A program made the translations under genes and the position numbers. Under the pieces are notes generated by a model. That model ran no database searches and was not told the origin of the DNA. It saw only the letters and a program-made list of their open reading frames with translations. Shown one piece after another: positions 9,244-22,043 of a stretch of DNA of 64,000 nt (position 1 is its first letter; every line of letters starts with the position of its first letter). The DNA is from Turnera subulata (taxonomy: Eukaryota > Streptophyta > Magnoliopsida > Malpighiales > Passifloraceae), in assembly GCA_028386065.3 (NCBI GenBank), contig JAKUCV010006919.1, positions 1-64,000 on the forward strand, written 5' to 3'.

Positions 9244-11979
9244 TGAAACGCCCCGACCCGTATTTACCGTACACAGTAAACACAAGCCGGAACTGTGACA
9301 ACCCAACCAAATTAACCCAAACATACAGTGTGAACAACAATAACTCGGCCCAACGGCCCAAAATAGTAAAACAACATAAATAACAAAACCGGCCCAATGG
9401 CCCAATAATAACGAAAACATTGCACAGCGGAAGACTTAACAAAACTCACATAAACACTGTATGCGACTATGGATCCAAGCCTGTCCAAGGGATAACGCTG
9501 CAGCCTGTCTGGAATGCACCAAACCTGTACATGAAACAACTCATCCTACGTGATGAAAGCCCGCAGGTGAGGGGTGAGTCCGAAGTGCTCACGACAATGG
9601 ATAGACGATCAATATGGACACTAAAAATTACTCAAGGCAAAAACAAGTAAAAACCGACCCAAAGACTCAATCAAAACCAATTATCCAATTTTATCTTTCT
9701 GGGCCCCGTCACGGATAAGCTAGGGTCGTACCAGGTTATCAACCTGTTCCTGGTGCCAGATCAAAAAGAACCCAGGGATAGACATCCCAAATAACAAACC
9801 GGGATAGACATCCCAAGCATAGACATGCTTATCAAGTAACCCAGATCATGGCCACCACAAACAGTCTCTAACCATCCGGTCGTACCTCTACTTACCACGT
9901 GACAATTATATCATCATTAAAAACCAAACTCAAGGATCGACATCCCTAACAGAATACCGAGGATCGACATCCTCATCACAATTCATTATTAATCCATTAT
10001 TACCTTATCCAAAGACACAGAAAAACGACACGGGGATAAACATCCCAAAAAAACCAACAAGCACCGGGATAGACATCCCGAGTCAAAACACAACAAAAGC
10101 ATCACGCAATAAACCACAAACACAATACCGAGTAATATAGGCACATATTGAAGGAAATCCATCCTCACCTTGGCCGATTACTCAACTCCGGAAACTAATG
10201 ACCGGTCCGACGCCGGCTCCTCGGGAAACTGCCCAATATCCAACCTATACCACAAATCAATATACACTCACATAAATGCACATATTCGGTACACTATGAT
10301 GCCAATACTATGAAATATCCCATCCCGGTTCTTATTCGATATTATTATCCTTTACCGAAAATATTTTACCGAACGTATTTCCGAATATAATTTCGGTACC
10401 ATACTTTAATTAAAATTCTTGAAAATATTTTCATAAAATAATTATAATTTCCAAAATAATAAACCCATAATTTTTCCAGAAAAATAATAAGCTATTTATA
10501 ATTTCTAGAAAATATTTATAGTATTTATCTTTTCTAAATATATATACAATTTAATTTTCCAACACAAAACATAATTACTTTTAATTTACAAAATACATAT
10601 TCATATACGTACACCAAAATCATAATTTTCCAGACTAAATAATATACATATAAATTTACAGAAATTAATTTCAAGTTACATATATATATTTTCCAATTTA
10701 ATAATAGTTTCACAAAACAAAAATTAATTATTTGACCAAGTAAATATATTTATATTTTAACAAAAATACCAGATTTAAATTGGCATTAATTTACGCAAAA
10801 TAACTATATTTTTTTCAAAATTGAATATCAGATTATGTTTAAATAAATATATATATAAATATAGTTTTTTTTAATTAACGGACTGGGCCGTGAATAGTGT
10901 CGGCCCAGACCCAAGGCAGCAGGCCCGAAGCACAGGCCCACGCCCAGGACCCGGCCCAACACTATACAGCCCATTCACAACAAATCCAACCCACTGACGG
11001 CGACCCGTTTCCACAAACGGATCCAAGCGAGATTCCGGGTCTTACCTCCGGGTTGAGCGGCTGAGACGGCGGTGGAAGGCGCGAGGAAGGACGCGAGCAC
11101 CACCTCGACATCTGGGCGGCACGAGCGGCGCGGGGGCGGTGGAAAGCTGGCTCTGTAACGCCGGCAGGAAGCGGGAGACGCGAGGCAGCTGGATCCGTCG
11201 GATTTTCCGGCAGGTCAAAGGCCGTGGGAGGCGCGTCACGCGGCGGGAACGGGCGGAAGCGACGGCTTCGAGGTCGACATGGCCTGGCGACTCCGACGGA
11301 GGTGGTGGTGAGGCGAGATGAGGCCGGGAACTCCGTCGCGTGTACAGTGGAGGCTCGACCGTGGTGACAATGAACAGTTCACTCCCTCTTTTTTTTTCTT
11401 TTTCTTGTATTTTTCTGTATTTTCTTTCTTTTTCCTAATTCTTCTGATTTTCTTTTTTTTTTCTCTGTTTCTATTTTTTTTCATTTCTCTTTTTTTTTCT
11501 ATTATTTTTTTTTCTTCTTCCTCTCTCACTGGCTTTTTTTTCTGTTTTCTCTTTTTTTCTATTTTATTTTTTTTCTTTTTCTTTTTCTCTCTTTTTTCTC
11601 TCTTTCTCTTTTTTTTTTCCTTCTGCTCTCCCACCGGCTCTGCTTCCTTAAATAAACTGGAAAACACTATTTGGCATGTGAATTACAAATAATGTAATTC
11701 GTCTGCATTACGGGCGAATCCGATCCGGACCAGAAAATAACCGATACCTCCTTAGTTATTTTCCGGTGCGATTTTCCGAGAAATTCCGAAACCCGAAAAA
11801 TACCAACTTAGTTCCGAAAAATCAACGGGAAAATCACGAGCGCGGGAAAACCCTCGGTTTCGAAAAACAACTCCCGATTTACCTTGAATTAATTACCCAA
11901 GATTAATTCAACAGTAAATCACGGTAAGACAATTTCTACAGTCCTGGTAAAAATAAAAAATTTTACCCGGGCTGTTACA
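9244..11979 (-). repeat. 5' LTR of the Ty3 element
   Basis: Second copy of the 4166-6891 LTR with the same termini and internal order: hairpin array 9775-10080, CT stretch about 11385-11625. Small substitutions and indels separate the two copies, for example an extra 'TAATCCATTAT' near 9985 and an absent 'AATGCAAAC' near 9466. Confidence 0.9.
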
Positions 11980-11984
11980 CTTAA

Positions 11985-12519
11985 CCTTAGAACATCAATG
12001 TTTGAGAATTCTGGAACTTCACAAGTTGACAGAATCCTCAGAACATCGATGTTTGAAGTTTCAGAATTCCAAAACATCGATGTTTGACACTTAAAATTCT
12101 ATGTTTGAAGTTTCTGGATTACAGAACATCGATGTTTAACACTTAAACATCGATGTTTGAAGTTTCTGGATTCCAAAAATAAGTGGCAGAATGATAGAAC
12201 ATCGATGTTTACATCTTAAACATCGATACCTTTCAATCACCTTTGTCGAACTCATTCGACTTCCTGTCGAAAGTACACTTTGATTGATATCATATACCAA
12301 TAAAGTACTTGCTCTCAAACACCTTTGAACCGACTTCAACATATCACATATATGAGAATCATAATGATCTAGTTTAAACATACATTCAACAGGTGCATAA
12401 TAAACTATGATCAAGTTATGTTGCTTATACAATTATGATCAAGCCACACCACATATAGCATATCATACATATAAAACAACTTATTCGATTTAGTGTTTCA
12501 CAAGAGGCTTCACTACCAC
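11985..12519 (-). mobile_element. Copia-B internal region, right part, with palindrome doublets
   Basis: Joins 3652-4165 once the Ty3 element and one CTTAA are removed. It contains ACATCGATGT-type sites at 11992, 12043, 12074, 12126/12147 and 12199/12220 (doublets 21 bp apart, some decayed). It matches Copia-C 41836-42420 in reverse complement. The primer site lies at 12507-12518. Confidence 0.75.
12507..12518 (-). other. Primer-binding site of Copia-B
   Basis: The complement reads TGGTAGTGAAGC, one base from the LTR end at 12520. Copia-C has TGGTAGCGAAGC at the same place. Confidence 0.55.
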
Positions 12520-12719
12520 TGTAAGTAACCGGGTATGCAAACAAAGGAGACAAGATGTGCAACGGAAAAACCTGGAACTAATGGAGGATCCATGTGAAAC
12601 GGGGTAAACCGAATAACAAGAATTTTGTACCAATTTTGGTTGAGATCTTTCACTCAACTGATGATCCGAATCAGCAAGAACCACACAAAATCTGACTCCT
12701 CTACAGTATCCACACGAAC
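12520..12719 (-). repeat. Copia-B LTR, left piece (split)
   Basis: Matches the 3' end of the Copia-C LTR (41640-41834) in reverse complement. It continues at 20719-22043 after the 8-kb LARD insertion. Confidence 0.8.
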
Positions 12720-15700
12720 TGAAACGCCCGTGTCCCAATTATTAATATAAGTTATAAATTAATTATAGATTGACCAAATTGCCCTTATCATTCCCGGGAC
12801 ACCCGTATCCCAAGCTATCCATTAAAGAATGTATAACATATGAAGAGACCAAAATGCCCTTCTTTCCGGGATACAATATCAACATCATAATCAATAAACA
12901 ATTATACAAAAATTTACACATCAATGAGTATGCAGCGGAAGACTAAATATAAGACAACATGGATGCAGTGAACTCTATGGATCCGACCCGAGGAGAGGAA
13001 AGCACCGCCACCTGCTGATATGCACTTCTGATCAACGATCAGCTAACCTGTATAAAACTGTGAGGGGGTGAGACCAACCACTGTCTCACCGCAGACAAAT
13101 AAACCAATAATATACAAAACAAATCAACTACAAATACACCGGCAATGGCAACAGCAAACACAGAGCACAACAATTCACAAAACATAACACCAGTCATCAC
13201 CAGACTTCAACCATCACTATCATTACTTATATTATCATCTTTGTTATTAAGGTTAAGTATTTTATTTAGGGCCCTCTACTGTGAGTCAAGTCTCGGTAGC
13301 GTATCTGGCCAGAACCGGGTGTGAAACCCAAATGTCGCACCTCAGAAGGGGTAGATTCTGAGGCATAAAAACCACCGATAAACCTCGAGTGGCCGCTAGC
13401 TACCTGAGGGTGCACTCAGACACACCAAACTGGTGCAAGTCTTCCAGGGGTGCACCTACATCCCCTGGGTCATGCTAAACTGCATAATGTGACCCGAAGG
13501 TACCCAAACCTTCCCTCGGGGCTACCGGTCAACTTCACAGTAGAATTAAGTATTTTAATTCTCAGTTATTCTTTAACAATTCCGTGTGCCATACATTATG
13601 TTTTCCAGGGATGTGTAAACCTTGTGTGTTATTCTCATATCTGGGCCTTTGGCCCAATTATTTCTCGTATCCGGGCCTTCGGCCCATAACCACACACTAT
13701 CCCAAAACATGACCTGTTATAATCCATAACAAATACCTCATGCATAATTTAAGCATGCGAAAGCAAACCGGCACACAACTCAATCACGACACAATATTAT
13801 TGTAATACACAGTGTAAACAAAGCAGCAGCACAACAGGCACACATGCAAACAACATTCAGCCAAGCAAAGATTCCACACCAGTTACTATCAATATTATTT
13901 TCCGAGTGTTGTAGGCAGTAAAGCATACAAAGGTTTATAAGTCCTCACCTTGGCCATATTAATTGTCTCGGAACCTGAAGCCAAGTTCCGCCTCAACAAC
14001 CTCATGTCCATAACCTCCTATGAACATATATACCATGTAAGATATTTATTCACGAAAATCAAATCAAATGCATGCCAATGTCATCGTCTTAAGCTTTAAT
14101 TGTACACTAGGCCCGTACTAAGAATTCCAGGTCTAAACCCAAAATTCCAATCCAATTTTATACCTGGGCCTAAGGCCCACATCATAAGAACCCTTTGGGC
14201 CTGAAGCCCATCTTAAATTAATGTCCATTTATTGGGCCTAATGCACATTCCCAAAACCATTGGGCCTAAAACCCATTTAAATTAATTACATTCTGTTGGG
14301 CCTAAANNNNNNNNNNNNNNNNNNNNNNNNNNNNNNNNNNNNNNNNNNNNNNNNNNNNNNNNNNNNNNNNNNNNNNNNNNNNNNNNNNNNNNNNNNNNNN
14401 NNNNNNNNNNNNNNNNNNNNNNNNNNNNNNNNNNNNNNNNNNNNNNNNNNNNNNNNNNNNNNNNNNNNNNNNNNNNNNNNNNNNNNNNNNNNNNNNNNNN
14501 NNNNNNNNNNNNNNNNNNNNNNNNNNNNNNNNNNNNNNNNNNNNNNNNNNNNNNNNNNNNNNNNNNNNNNNNNNNNNNNNNNNNNNNNNNNNNNNNNNNN
14601 NNNNNNNNNNNNNNNNNNNNNNNNNNNNNNNNNNNNNNNNNNNNNNNNNNNNNNNNNNNNNNNNNNNNNNNNNNNNNNNNNNNNNNNNNNNNNNNNNNNN
14701 NNNNNNNNNNNNNNNNNNNNNNNNNNNNNNNNNNNNNNNNNNNNNNNNNNNNNNNNNNNNNNNNNNNNNNNNNNNNNNNNNNNNNNNNNNNNNNNNNNNN
14801 NNNNNNNNNNNNNNNNNNNNNNNNNNNNNNNNNNNNNNNNNNNNNNNNNNNNNNNNNNNNNNNNNNNNNNNNNNNNNNNNNNNNNNNNNNNNNNNNNNNN
14901 NNNNNNNNNNNNNNNNNNNNNNNNNNNNNNNNNNNNNNNNNNNNNNNNNNNNNNNNNNNNNNNNNNNNNNNNNNNNNNNNNNNNNNNNNNNNNNNNNNNN
15001 NNNNNNNNNNNNNNNNNNNNNNNNNNNNNNNNNNNNNNNNNNNNNNNNNNNNNNNNNNNNNNNNNNNNNNNNNNNNNNNNNNNNNNNNNNNNNNNNNNNN
15101 NNNNNNNNNNNNNNNNNNNNNNNNNNNNNNNNNNNNNNNNNNNNNNNNNNNNNNNNNNNNNNNNNNNNNNNNNNNNNNNNNNNNNNNNNNNNNNNNNNNN
15201 NNNNNNNNNNNNNNNNNNNNNNNNNNNNNNNNNNNNNNNNNNNNNNNNNNNNNNNNNNNNNNNNNNNNNNNNNNNNNNNNGCGTGGAGAGGCAAGAAGAC
15301 AACGGCGACAGTCGAGTTGAGGAGGTGTCGTGGAAGAGAGGAGTAACAGAGGGAGAGAAAACGAGAGGGGAAGGAAGAAGGGAGAGGGGAGAGAGAGAGA
15401 GAAAAGAAAAAGAGAGAAGGAAGGTAGGAGGGAGGCGGCGGAAGAGAAGTGAAGAAAAGAAGAAGAGAAGAGAAAAAAAGAAAAAGAAAAAGGGAAGGGA
15501 AAAGGAGGCCGGTTAGGGTTTGACCCACCAAGCCCAAAACGACGTAGTTTCGTTTAGCTTGGTGCGGTCAACCCGCCCCGTTGACCAGCAGCTTTTTTTT
15601 TTTTTTTTTAAACTCCAAAACGACGTAGTTTCGATAGACCTCAAATTAAACTCCGCGTTTCACCCCGATTTCGAATTCGTTTTCCACGGGACCCGAACCA

Positions 15701-15846
15701 TGAACGACACCAACTTAAAATTGACATTTCCAAGGCATAGTAAACAATTTCCTCGACCGAAACTCGAAAATACCTCAAGGGTAAAATTGGAATAAATTTT
15801 TCGAAAATTCCGAAAAAATCAAATTATGAAAATTCGGGGCGTTACA
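12720..15846 (-). repeat. 3' LTR of the LARD, containing an assembly gap
   Basis: Copy of 17426-20713. Bases 14307-15280 are N. The flanks correspond to 19012 and 20145 of the other LTR, so about 1132 bp are missing where 974 N are shown. Reading frames through the N run are meaningless. Confidence 0.9.
14307..15280. other. Assembly gap, 974 N
   Basis: The run of N starts inside the TTGGGCCTAA hairpin-like repeat and ends before the GA-rich segment of the LTR. The intact LTR copy gives the expected content (19013-20144). Confidence 0.98.
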
Positions 15847-17425
15847 GTTCTACCCCACTTAACAAAATTTCGTCCTCGAAATTGCAAGATAAATCAAGCA
15901 ACCAAGTGCTTAGCTGACACAAACAAGTGTCACCCGGTATCAAAATACCGTCGGCCAAACCACCAAGTAGGACCATCATGTCCATCAAATACATTTCCAA
16001 GCAAGAACTCCAAAATACCCAAGTCAATCATCGACTTAATCTAACATGATCAATAGACCATAAGATCAAAGCTCTAAACAAAGAATCTTATCCAATCATA
16101 ATCAACAATATTTATACCAATATTCATAAATCGTTTCATTTATCATCAATCAACCAAAAACATATCCAATCTTTTTAATCCGTTAAGCATATCCTCAGAA
16201 AACGAAACCCAAAATTATCACCTACGTAACAAGATCATCACTCCCAATGTGAATACCTCAAAACCAAAAATCCATAATTTAGACCCCAAAGTACTTACTT
16301 TATGACACACCAATTTAGTCAAAGGTCGTATATACATGAACCCCGGATCATACCTCATACATCAGAACTCAATCATTATCGAAATATTATAAGTATAATT
16401 CCTCAAGACCCAAATATCCTTTCATAACTCATACTCAATACTCATAATCTACTCCTCAAGCCATGCTTAGCACGAACTCCAAAGTTTCTTTGCTAACAAA
16501 CTCAAAACGTCAATGTATCTATCATCACGTAATTTAACAAGCTAGCAACTGAATCACAGTTCCCGAGATCAGCTCAAAATCAAACCCTCAATATGAACAT
16601 ACTACCAGCATCCTCATTTAGCACGTGGATTATAACCCCAACCAAGATCCATGATCAAAACCTTTTTATCATAATCTCCATTAATATCCCCAAACTCATC
16701 AAAGTTATGTACCTCAAGTATCATTAAAAGATTCTTCCCCTAAATACACCATTAGATCAACCTCAAATTCTTTAAACATAATTGACAGATAACTCTCCAA
16801 ATATACCATTAAATCAAACTCAAATTTTATCAACAAATATCAGCTCGAACTCCAAACAAAATTTAACCATATAATAATTCACCAGTAAATTCAAGTCCTT
16901 AAACTCAGATAATCAACCACAAATACCATGATCATCAAGATTACAGGAATCATATCCATAGGCATCATATCAGATCATCTCCTAACAGATGCAACATCCA
17001 ACTTCAAACCGATGGTTCTTACTAGTATTGGCCAGTTCCTTTTCAGGAACTATCAAACATGTTGCCAAGGAATATCCCTTCCAGCGACAACACAGGAAAA
17101 AGCATCAACGGTGTCCTCACACCGACACAAAAGCATAAGTAAAGACTCAAGAGTCTCCACCGACTCCGATTAAGCAGTGGATATTCCACAAAGTAAGCCT
17201 TACAACAGCCTAAGCTGTAAAGCTAAACATCTCATTTCAATGACAATACCGGGTCGCTCCGACCCTCAGCAGGTGCGTGTCCTCCACCGGATCCATAGTA
17301 CGACGCACTATATGAATGCATATGACAATGCAATAAACAATTCAAATAAGAGCAGACACATGCACAGAGGATCACAAAACACCTCAGAACATCCCCAAGG
17401 ATCTAACGCCTGCTCCGCTACCAAC
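15847..17425 (-). mobile_element. LARD internal region, non-coding
   Basis: The PPT at 15847-15880 has complement reading GAGGACGAAATTTTGTTAAG then TGGGGTAGAA next to the LTR. The remainder has no long ORF in either strand. The plus strand is strikingly poor in G from about 16020 to 17080, so the element's sense RNA is C-poor. A short stretch (17170-17410) just before the primer site is more balanced in composition. Confidence 0.75.
17412..17423 (-). other. Primer-binding site of the LARD
   Basis: The complement reads TGGTAGCGGAGC, two bases from the LTR start. It differs from the initiator Met-tRNA complement TGGTATCAGAGC at two positions. Confidence 0.6.
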
Positions 17426-20400
17426 TGAAACGCCCGTGTCCCAATTATTAATATAAGTTATAAATTAATTATAGATTGACCAAATTGCCCTTATCATTCC
17501 CGGGACACCCGTATCCCAAGCTATCCATTAAAGAATGTATAACATATGAAGAGACCAAAATGCCCTTCTTTCCGGGATACAATATCAACATCATAATCAA
17601 TAAACAATTATACAAAAATTTACACATCAATGAGTATGCAGCGGAAGACTAAATATAAGACAACATGGATGCAGTGAACTCTATGGATCCGACCCGAGGA
17701 GAGGAAAGCACCGCCACCTGCTGATATGCACTTCTGATCAACGATCAGCTAACCTGTATAAAACTGTGAGGGGGTGAGACCAACCACTGTCTCACCGCAG
17801 ACAAATAAACCAATAATATACAAAACAAATCAACTACAAATACACCGGCAATGGCAACAGCAAACACAGAGCACAACAATTCACAAAACATAACACCAGT
17901 CATCACCAGACTTCAACCATCACTATCATTACTTATATTATCATCTTTGTTATTAAGGTTAAGTATTTTATTTAGGGCCCTCTACTGTGAGTCAAGTCTC
18001 GGTAGCGTATCTGGCCAGAACCGGGTGTGAAACCCAAATGTCGCACCTCAGAAGGGGTAGATTCTGAGGCATAAAAACCACCGATAAACCTCGAGTGGCC
18101 GCTAGCTACCTGAGGGTGCACTCAGACACACCAAACTGGTGCAAGTCTTCCAGGGGTGCACCTACATCCCCTGGGTCATGCTAAACTGCATAATGTGACC
18201 CGAAGGTACCCAAACCTTCCCTCGGGGCTACCGGTCAACTTCACAGTAGAATTAAGTATTTTAATTCTCAGTTATTCTTTAACAATTCCGTGTGCCATAC
18301 ATTATGTTTTCCAGGGATGTGTAAACCTTGTGTGTTATTCTCATATCCGGGCCTTTGGCCCAATTATTTCTCGTATCCGGGCCTTCGGCCCATAACCACA
18401 CACTATCCCAAAACATGACCTGTTATAATCCATAACAAATACCTCATGCATAATTTAAGCATGCGAAAGCAAACCGGCACACAACTCAATCACGACACAA
18501 TATTATTGTAATACACAGTGTAAACAAAGCAGCAGCACAACAGGCACACATGCAAACAGCATTCAGCCAAGCAAAGATTCCACACCAGTTACTATCAATA
18601 TTATTTTCCGAGTGTTGTAGGCAGTAAAGCATACAAAGGTTTATAAGTCCTCACCTTGGCCATATTAATTGTCTCGGAACCTGAAGCCAAGTTCCGCCTC
18701 AACAACCTCATGTCCATAACCTCCTATGAACATATATACCATGTAAGATATTTATTCACGAAAATCAAATCAAATGCATGCCAATGTCATCGTCTTAAGC
18801 TTTAATCGTACACTAGGCCCGTACTAAGAATTCCAGGTCTAAACCCAAAATTCCAATCCAATTTTATACCTGGGCCTAAGGCCCACATCATAAGAACCCT
18901 TTGGGCCTGAAGCCCATCTTAAATTAATGTCCATTTATTGGGCCTAATGCACATTCCCAAAACCATTGGGCCTAAAACCCATTTAAATTAATTACATTCT
19001 GTTGGGCCTAAATCCCATCTCAATTACAAGCCATTGGGCCTAAAGCCCACTTCATTAGTTGTTGGGCCCTAAAGTCCATATAGAATTAATATGACGCTAA
19101 TTGGGCCTAAGCCCGACCCATCCTCAAAATCACTTAGTGAACCCGAGCCCAGCCTTTCCGGCCTAACAATCTAAGCCCAATGACAATTTCCCGAGCCTAT
19201 GGCCCACTCATTATGTTGTTTATGAATTCCCGGCCTAAGGTTCTACCCGTGTCGGTATTTACCGGCCTAAGGTTCTACCCGTCTCGGTTTCCACTAAACA
19301 CGATTAATTACATAACCCAATTCCGAATTATTATTACATGCCATAATTGTATGCAAATTATACAACCAAGCAATACCGTTAAGTGCCGAAATAACGACCG
19401 AGTCTTTGCCGGAAGAATTCCCGAGCCTTCGCCGGATTCCGGTGAACTCGCCGGAAAATACACCAAGGCCGAGAAAACACACCACAATCGTTCTGCTACA
19501 GCCCCAGAAACATCCAAAAACAATGTTCAATTCAACAATCCAGTTCACGCAAAGGAACTCAATGAACAAAAAAGAAGATTGGTCTCGGATTCTTACCGGA
19601 AATCGGAATCTGTCCTGACCGGATCTAAAACCCCAGAGTCCGAATCCAACCTGAGTCTCGGATCCGCCACTGGAAGCCCGTAACTGCCATTGACCAGAAA
19701 CCCGAGCCTTGCACCATACTGCCCGGAGGGAGCCCGCACCAGCAGCTCAACCCTCAACTGCAGTCACGCACCCGTCGCCGTGAACCACCAAGCACCAGCC
19801 GTCGACGGCGATGGCGGCCCCAGACATCATCCCCGGCTCGCACCAGTTCCCATCCCCCGTTCACAGCCGCAACCCGAACACCTCAGCTCGCACACCCCCG
19901 TCAACGAACACCACAGTCGACAGACGTACCCAATGCCATCCTCAAACCACCACACAAAACCCGTTAGTTTCTAAACGGTTAACCCACAACACAGCACCAA
20001 TCGAACAAACCCAAAGGAAGAGAAAGAGGGAAGACGGAGGAGAAGGGCAAGGAACTCACCCGTGCCAGAAGCTACTCCCCGCACTGACTGCAACGGCGGC
20101 GGCGACGTATTCCGGCCGCGACAAGAGACCGAAGGGCGAGGAGCTGCGTGGAGAGGCAAGAAGACAACGGCGACAGTCGAGTTGAGGAGGTGTCGTGGAA
20201 GAGAGGAGTAACAGAGGGAGAGAAAACGAGAGGGGAAGGAAGAAGGGAGAGGGGAGAGAGAGAGAGAAAAGAAAAAGAGAGAAGGAAGGTAGGAGGGAGG
20301 CGGCGGAAGAGAAGTGAAGAAAAGAAGAAGAGAAGAGAAAAAAAAAGAAAAAGAAAAAGGGAAGGGAAAAGGAGGTCGGTTAGGGTTTGACCCACCAAGC

Positions 20401-20713
20401 CCAAAACGACGTAGTTTCGTTTAGCTTGGTGCGGTCAACCCGCCCCGTTGACCAGCAGCTTTTTTTTTTTTTTTTTAAACTCCAAAACGACGTAGTTTCG
20501 ATAGACCTCAAATTAAACTCCGCGTTTCACCCCGATTTCGAATCCGTTTTCCACGGGACCCGAACCATGAACGACACCAACTTAAAATTGACATTTCCAA
20601 GGCATAGTAAACAATTTCCTCGACCGAAACTCGAAAATACCTCAAGGGTAAAATTGGAATAAATTTTTCGAAAATTCCGAAAAAATCAAATTATGAAAAT
20701 TCGGGGCGTTACA
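17426..20713 (-). repeat. 5' LTR of the LARD, complete
   Basis: 3288 bp. It contains eight short hairpins (18023-18391), a TTGGGCCTAA repeat series (18871-19115), a GA-rich tract (20200-20365) and two copies of AAAACGACGTAGTTTCG (from 20403 and 20484). ORFs at 19180-20404 are not conserved as proteins and follow LTR composition. Confidence 0.9.
18023..18391. repeat. Cluster of eight short hairpins in the LARD LTR
   Basis: Perfect stems include GGGT/ACCC (18023-18035), CCTCAGAA/TTCTGAGG (18046-18069), CTGAG/CTCAG (18110-18125), CCAGGGG/CCCCTGG (18150-18174), GGGTCA/TGACCC (18173-18201), GAAGGT/ACCTTC (18202-18219), GGGCC-TTT-GGCCC (18349-18361) and GGGCC-TTC-GGCCC (18379-18391). The same cluster is in the other LTR at about 13317-13688. 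Confidence 0.75.
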
Positions 20714-20718
20714 CGAAC

Positions 20719-22043
20719 CGTCGATAACCGCTAGCAACCACTTCACGATCACTAACCCGAGCACTCCCGAACTGCAGTGCTAGCTGCAGAATTTCCGAGA
20801 GCTAGAGATTTGAGAGTGTTTGATGTGTTTTCTCTCAAATGAAGTGTGTGTGCTTTGCTTGGTCAGAAATTTGATCAAACCCTTACACTCTTATACATAC
20901 TTGTAATGCATAGTTAATTAGATAATGGCCAACATAATGACCAATATAATCATCCATTATCTTTCATGATTATGTTTCCATTATGATAAAGTCTCCACTG
21001 TCTATTAATCATATATTTCTGAATATATAGGATTACACATCATATGACATTAATTCTGGTTCAATAATTCTGGTAATTAGTGAACCAAATCAACCCAAAA
21101 TGACCCGGTCTAACCATGGTCCAACCATGGTCTAACCACTAGCTCAAATCAAGGTCCAACCATGGTCTAACCATTAGCTCGAATCAACAGTTCTAAGTGT
21201 GTGACCCTGTAGGCACTTGTGATGTTTGGCAATAATTGTAAACTCTCATTTACAATTATAAACAATGAGCAGTGTCTAGCAACACATCATTGCTACCCAA
21301 ACGACAAGATCTGTGCTGATTCATTATGCCTCGAAAAAAGCCATTATCATTTCATCCCATTATATCAAGATCAAACATGAGACATGGAATATGTCATTCT
21401 CGTATATGTTTAATCTAAATTTTCTTGATCCCCGAGTTAACTGTGTGATACAGATACAAATGATATCCCCATATCACTTAATCCGAGTATGGCCATGCAT
21501 TTACAGTTCAACTCTATCAAGAGGCCCAACTGATAATATACTCGTTATATGGGTTGGACGAATTCCATCTTGATCAATCAAAACCCACTACACATTATAT
21601 CATGTACCCAATAATTACTCTCTGGTCTACTCATTTACGAATGACCAAGAGTAATATCAAAGTATATGACTCACGTGTTGGGAACCTTGATGATCTCAGG
21701 TCTAAGGATAGTACATATAAGAATCACTAATGACAACATGAGTCCATGCAGTGTTCTTATGTCGAGTCAATCCAGTCCACAAGTTCTCTAACTTGTACCT
21801 GTATGCAGAATTCATATCTCATATAATTCTCAACATACGCTAGTCTTAATTTATTATTACAACCCATCCATAATAATAATCGACTAGGGACATTTCAAGA
21901 ATATAAAATATTCTTAGGTTATAAATATGTTCAAGCAAAATTAACAAATATATTTATTGGAATACAGCCTTAATCAAAATACATGACTTAAATATAATAT
22001 AATCATCCAATGATTTGATTGGCTTTTGGGCATTACACTAACA
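20719..22043 (-). repeat. Copia-B LTR, right piece
   Basis: Continuation of 12520-12719. It ends CATTACACTAACA (complement TGTTAGTGTAATG, the LTR start). It aligns with Copia-C 40356-41640 and, at its right end, with 1-195. The neighbouring host sequence starts at 22044. Confidence 0.85.

Larger units (their letters stand above)
4166..11979 (-). mobile_element. Non-autonomous Ty3/gypsy LTR element with only antisense genes
   Basis: Complete element: LTRs 4166-6891 and 9244-11979, flanked by the 5-bp TSD CTTAA (4161-4165 and 11980-11984). Orientation is minus: the purine-rich tract (PPT) lies against the left LTR (6892 on) and the primer-binding site (PBS) against the right LTR (9229-9239). 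The 2352-bp internal region has no gag, protease, RT, RNase H or integrase. It carries two plus-strand ORFs (7078-7455, 8249-8932), each with a TATA box. It must have been mobilised by proteins from an autonomous relative. The two LTRs differ at scattered sites and small indels, so it is not the youngest insertion here. Inserted into Copia-B. Confidence 0.9.
12720..20713 (-). mobile_element. Gene-less LARD-type Ty3 element inserted in the Copia-B LTR
   Basis: LTRs 12720-15846 and 17426-20713, TG...CA ends (TGAAACGCCCGTGTCC ... GGGGCGTTACA). TSD CGAAC lies at 12715-12719 and 20714-20718. Orientation is minus: PPT at 15847 on, PBS at 17412-17423. The 1.58-kb internal region has no coding capacity. 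LTRs of about 3.3 kb with a non-coding interior fit the large retrotransposon derivative (LARD) class. Only a handful of differences were seen between the LTRs outside the gap, so this is one of the most recent insertions here. Confidence 0.9.

Noticed and set aside
14286..15537. Long ORFs of 338-411 aa
   Set aside because: They consist mainly of unknown bases; the gap creates the open frame.
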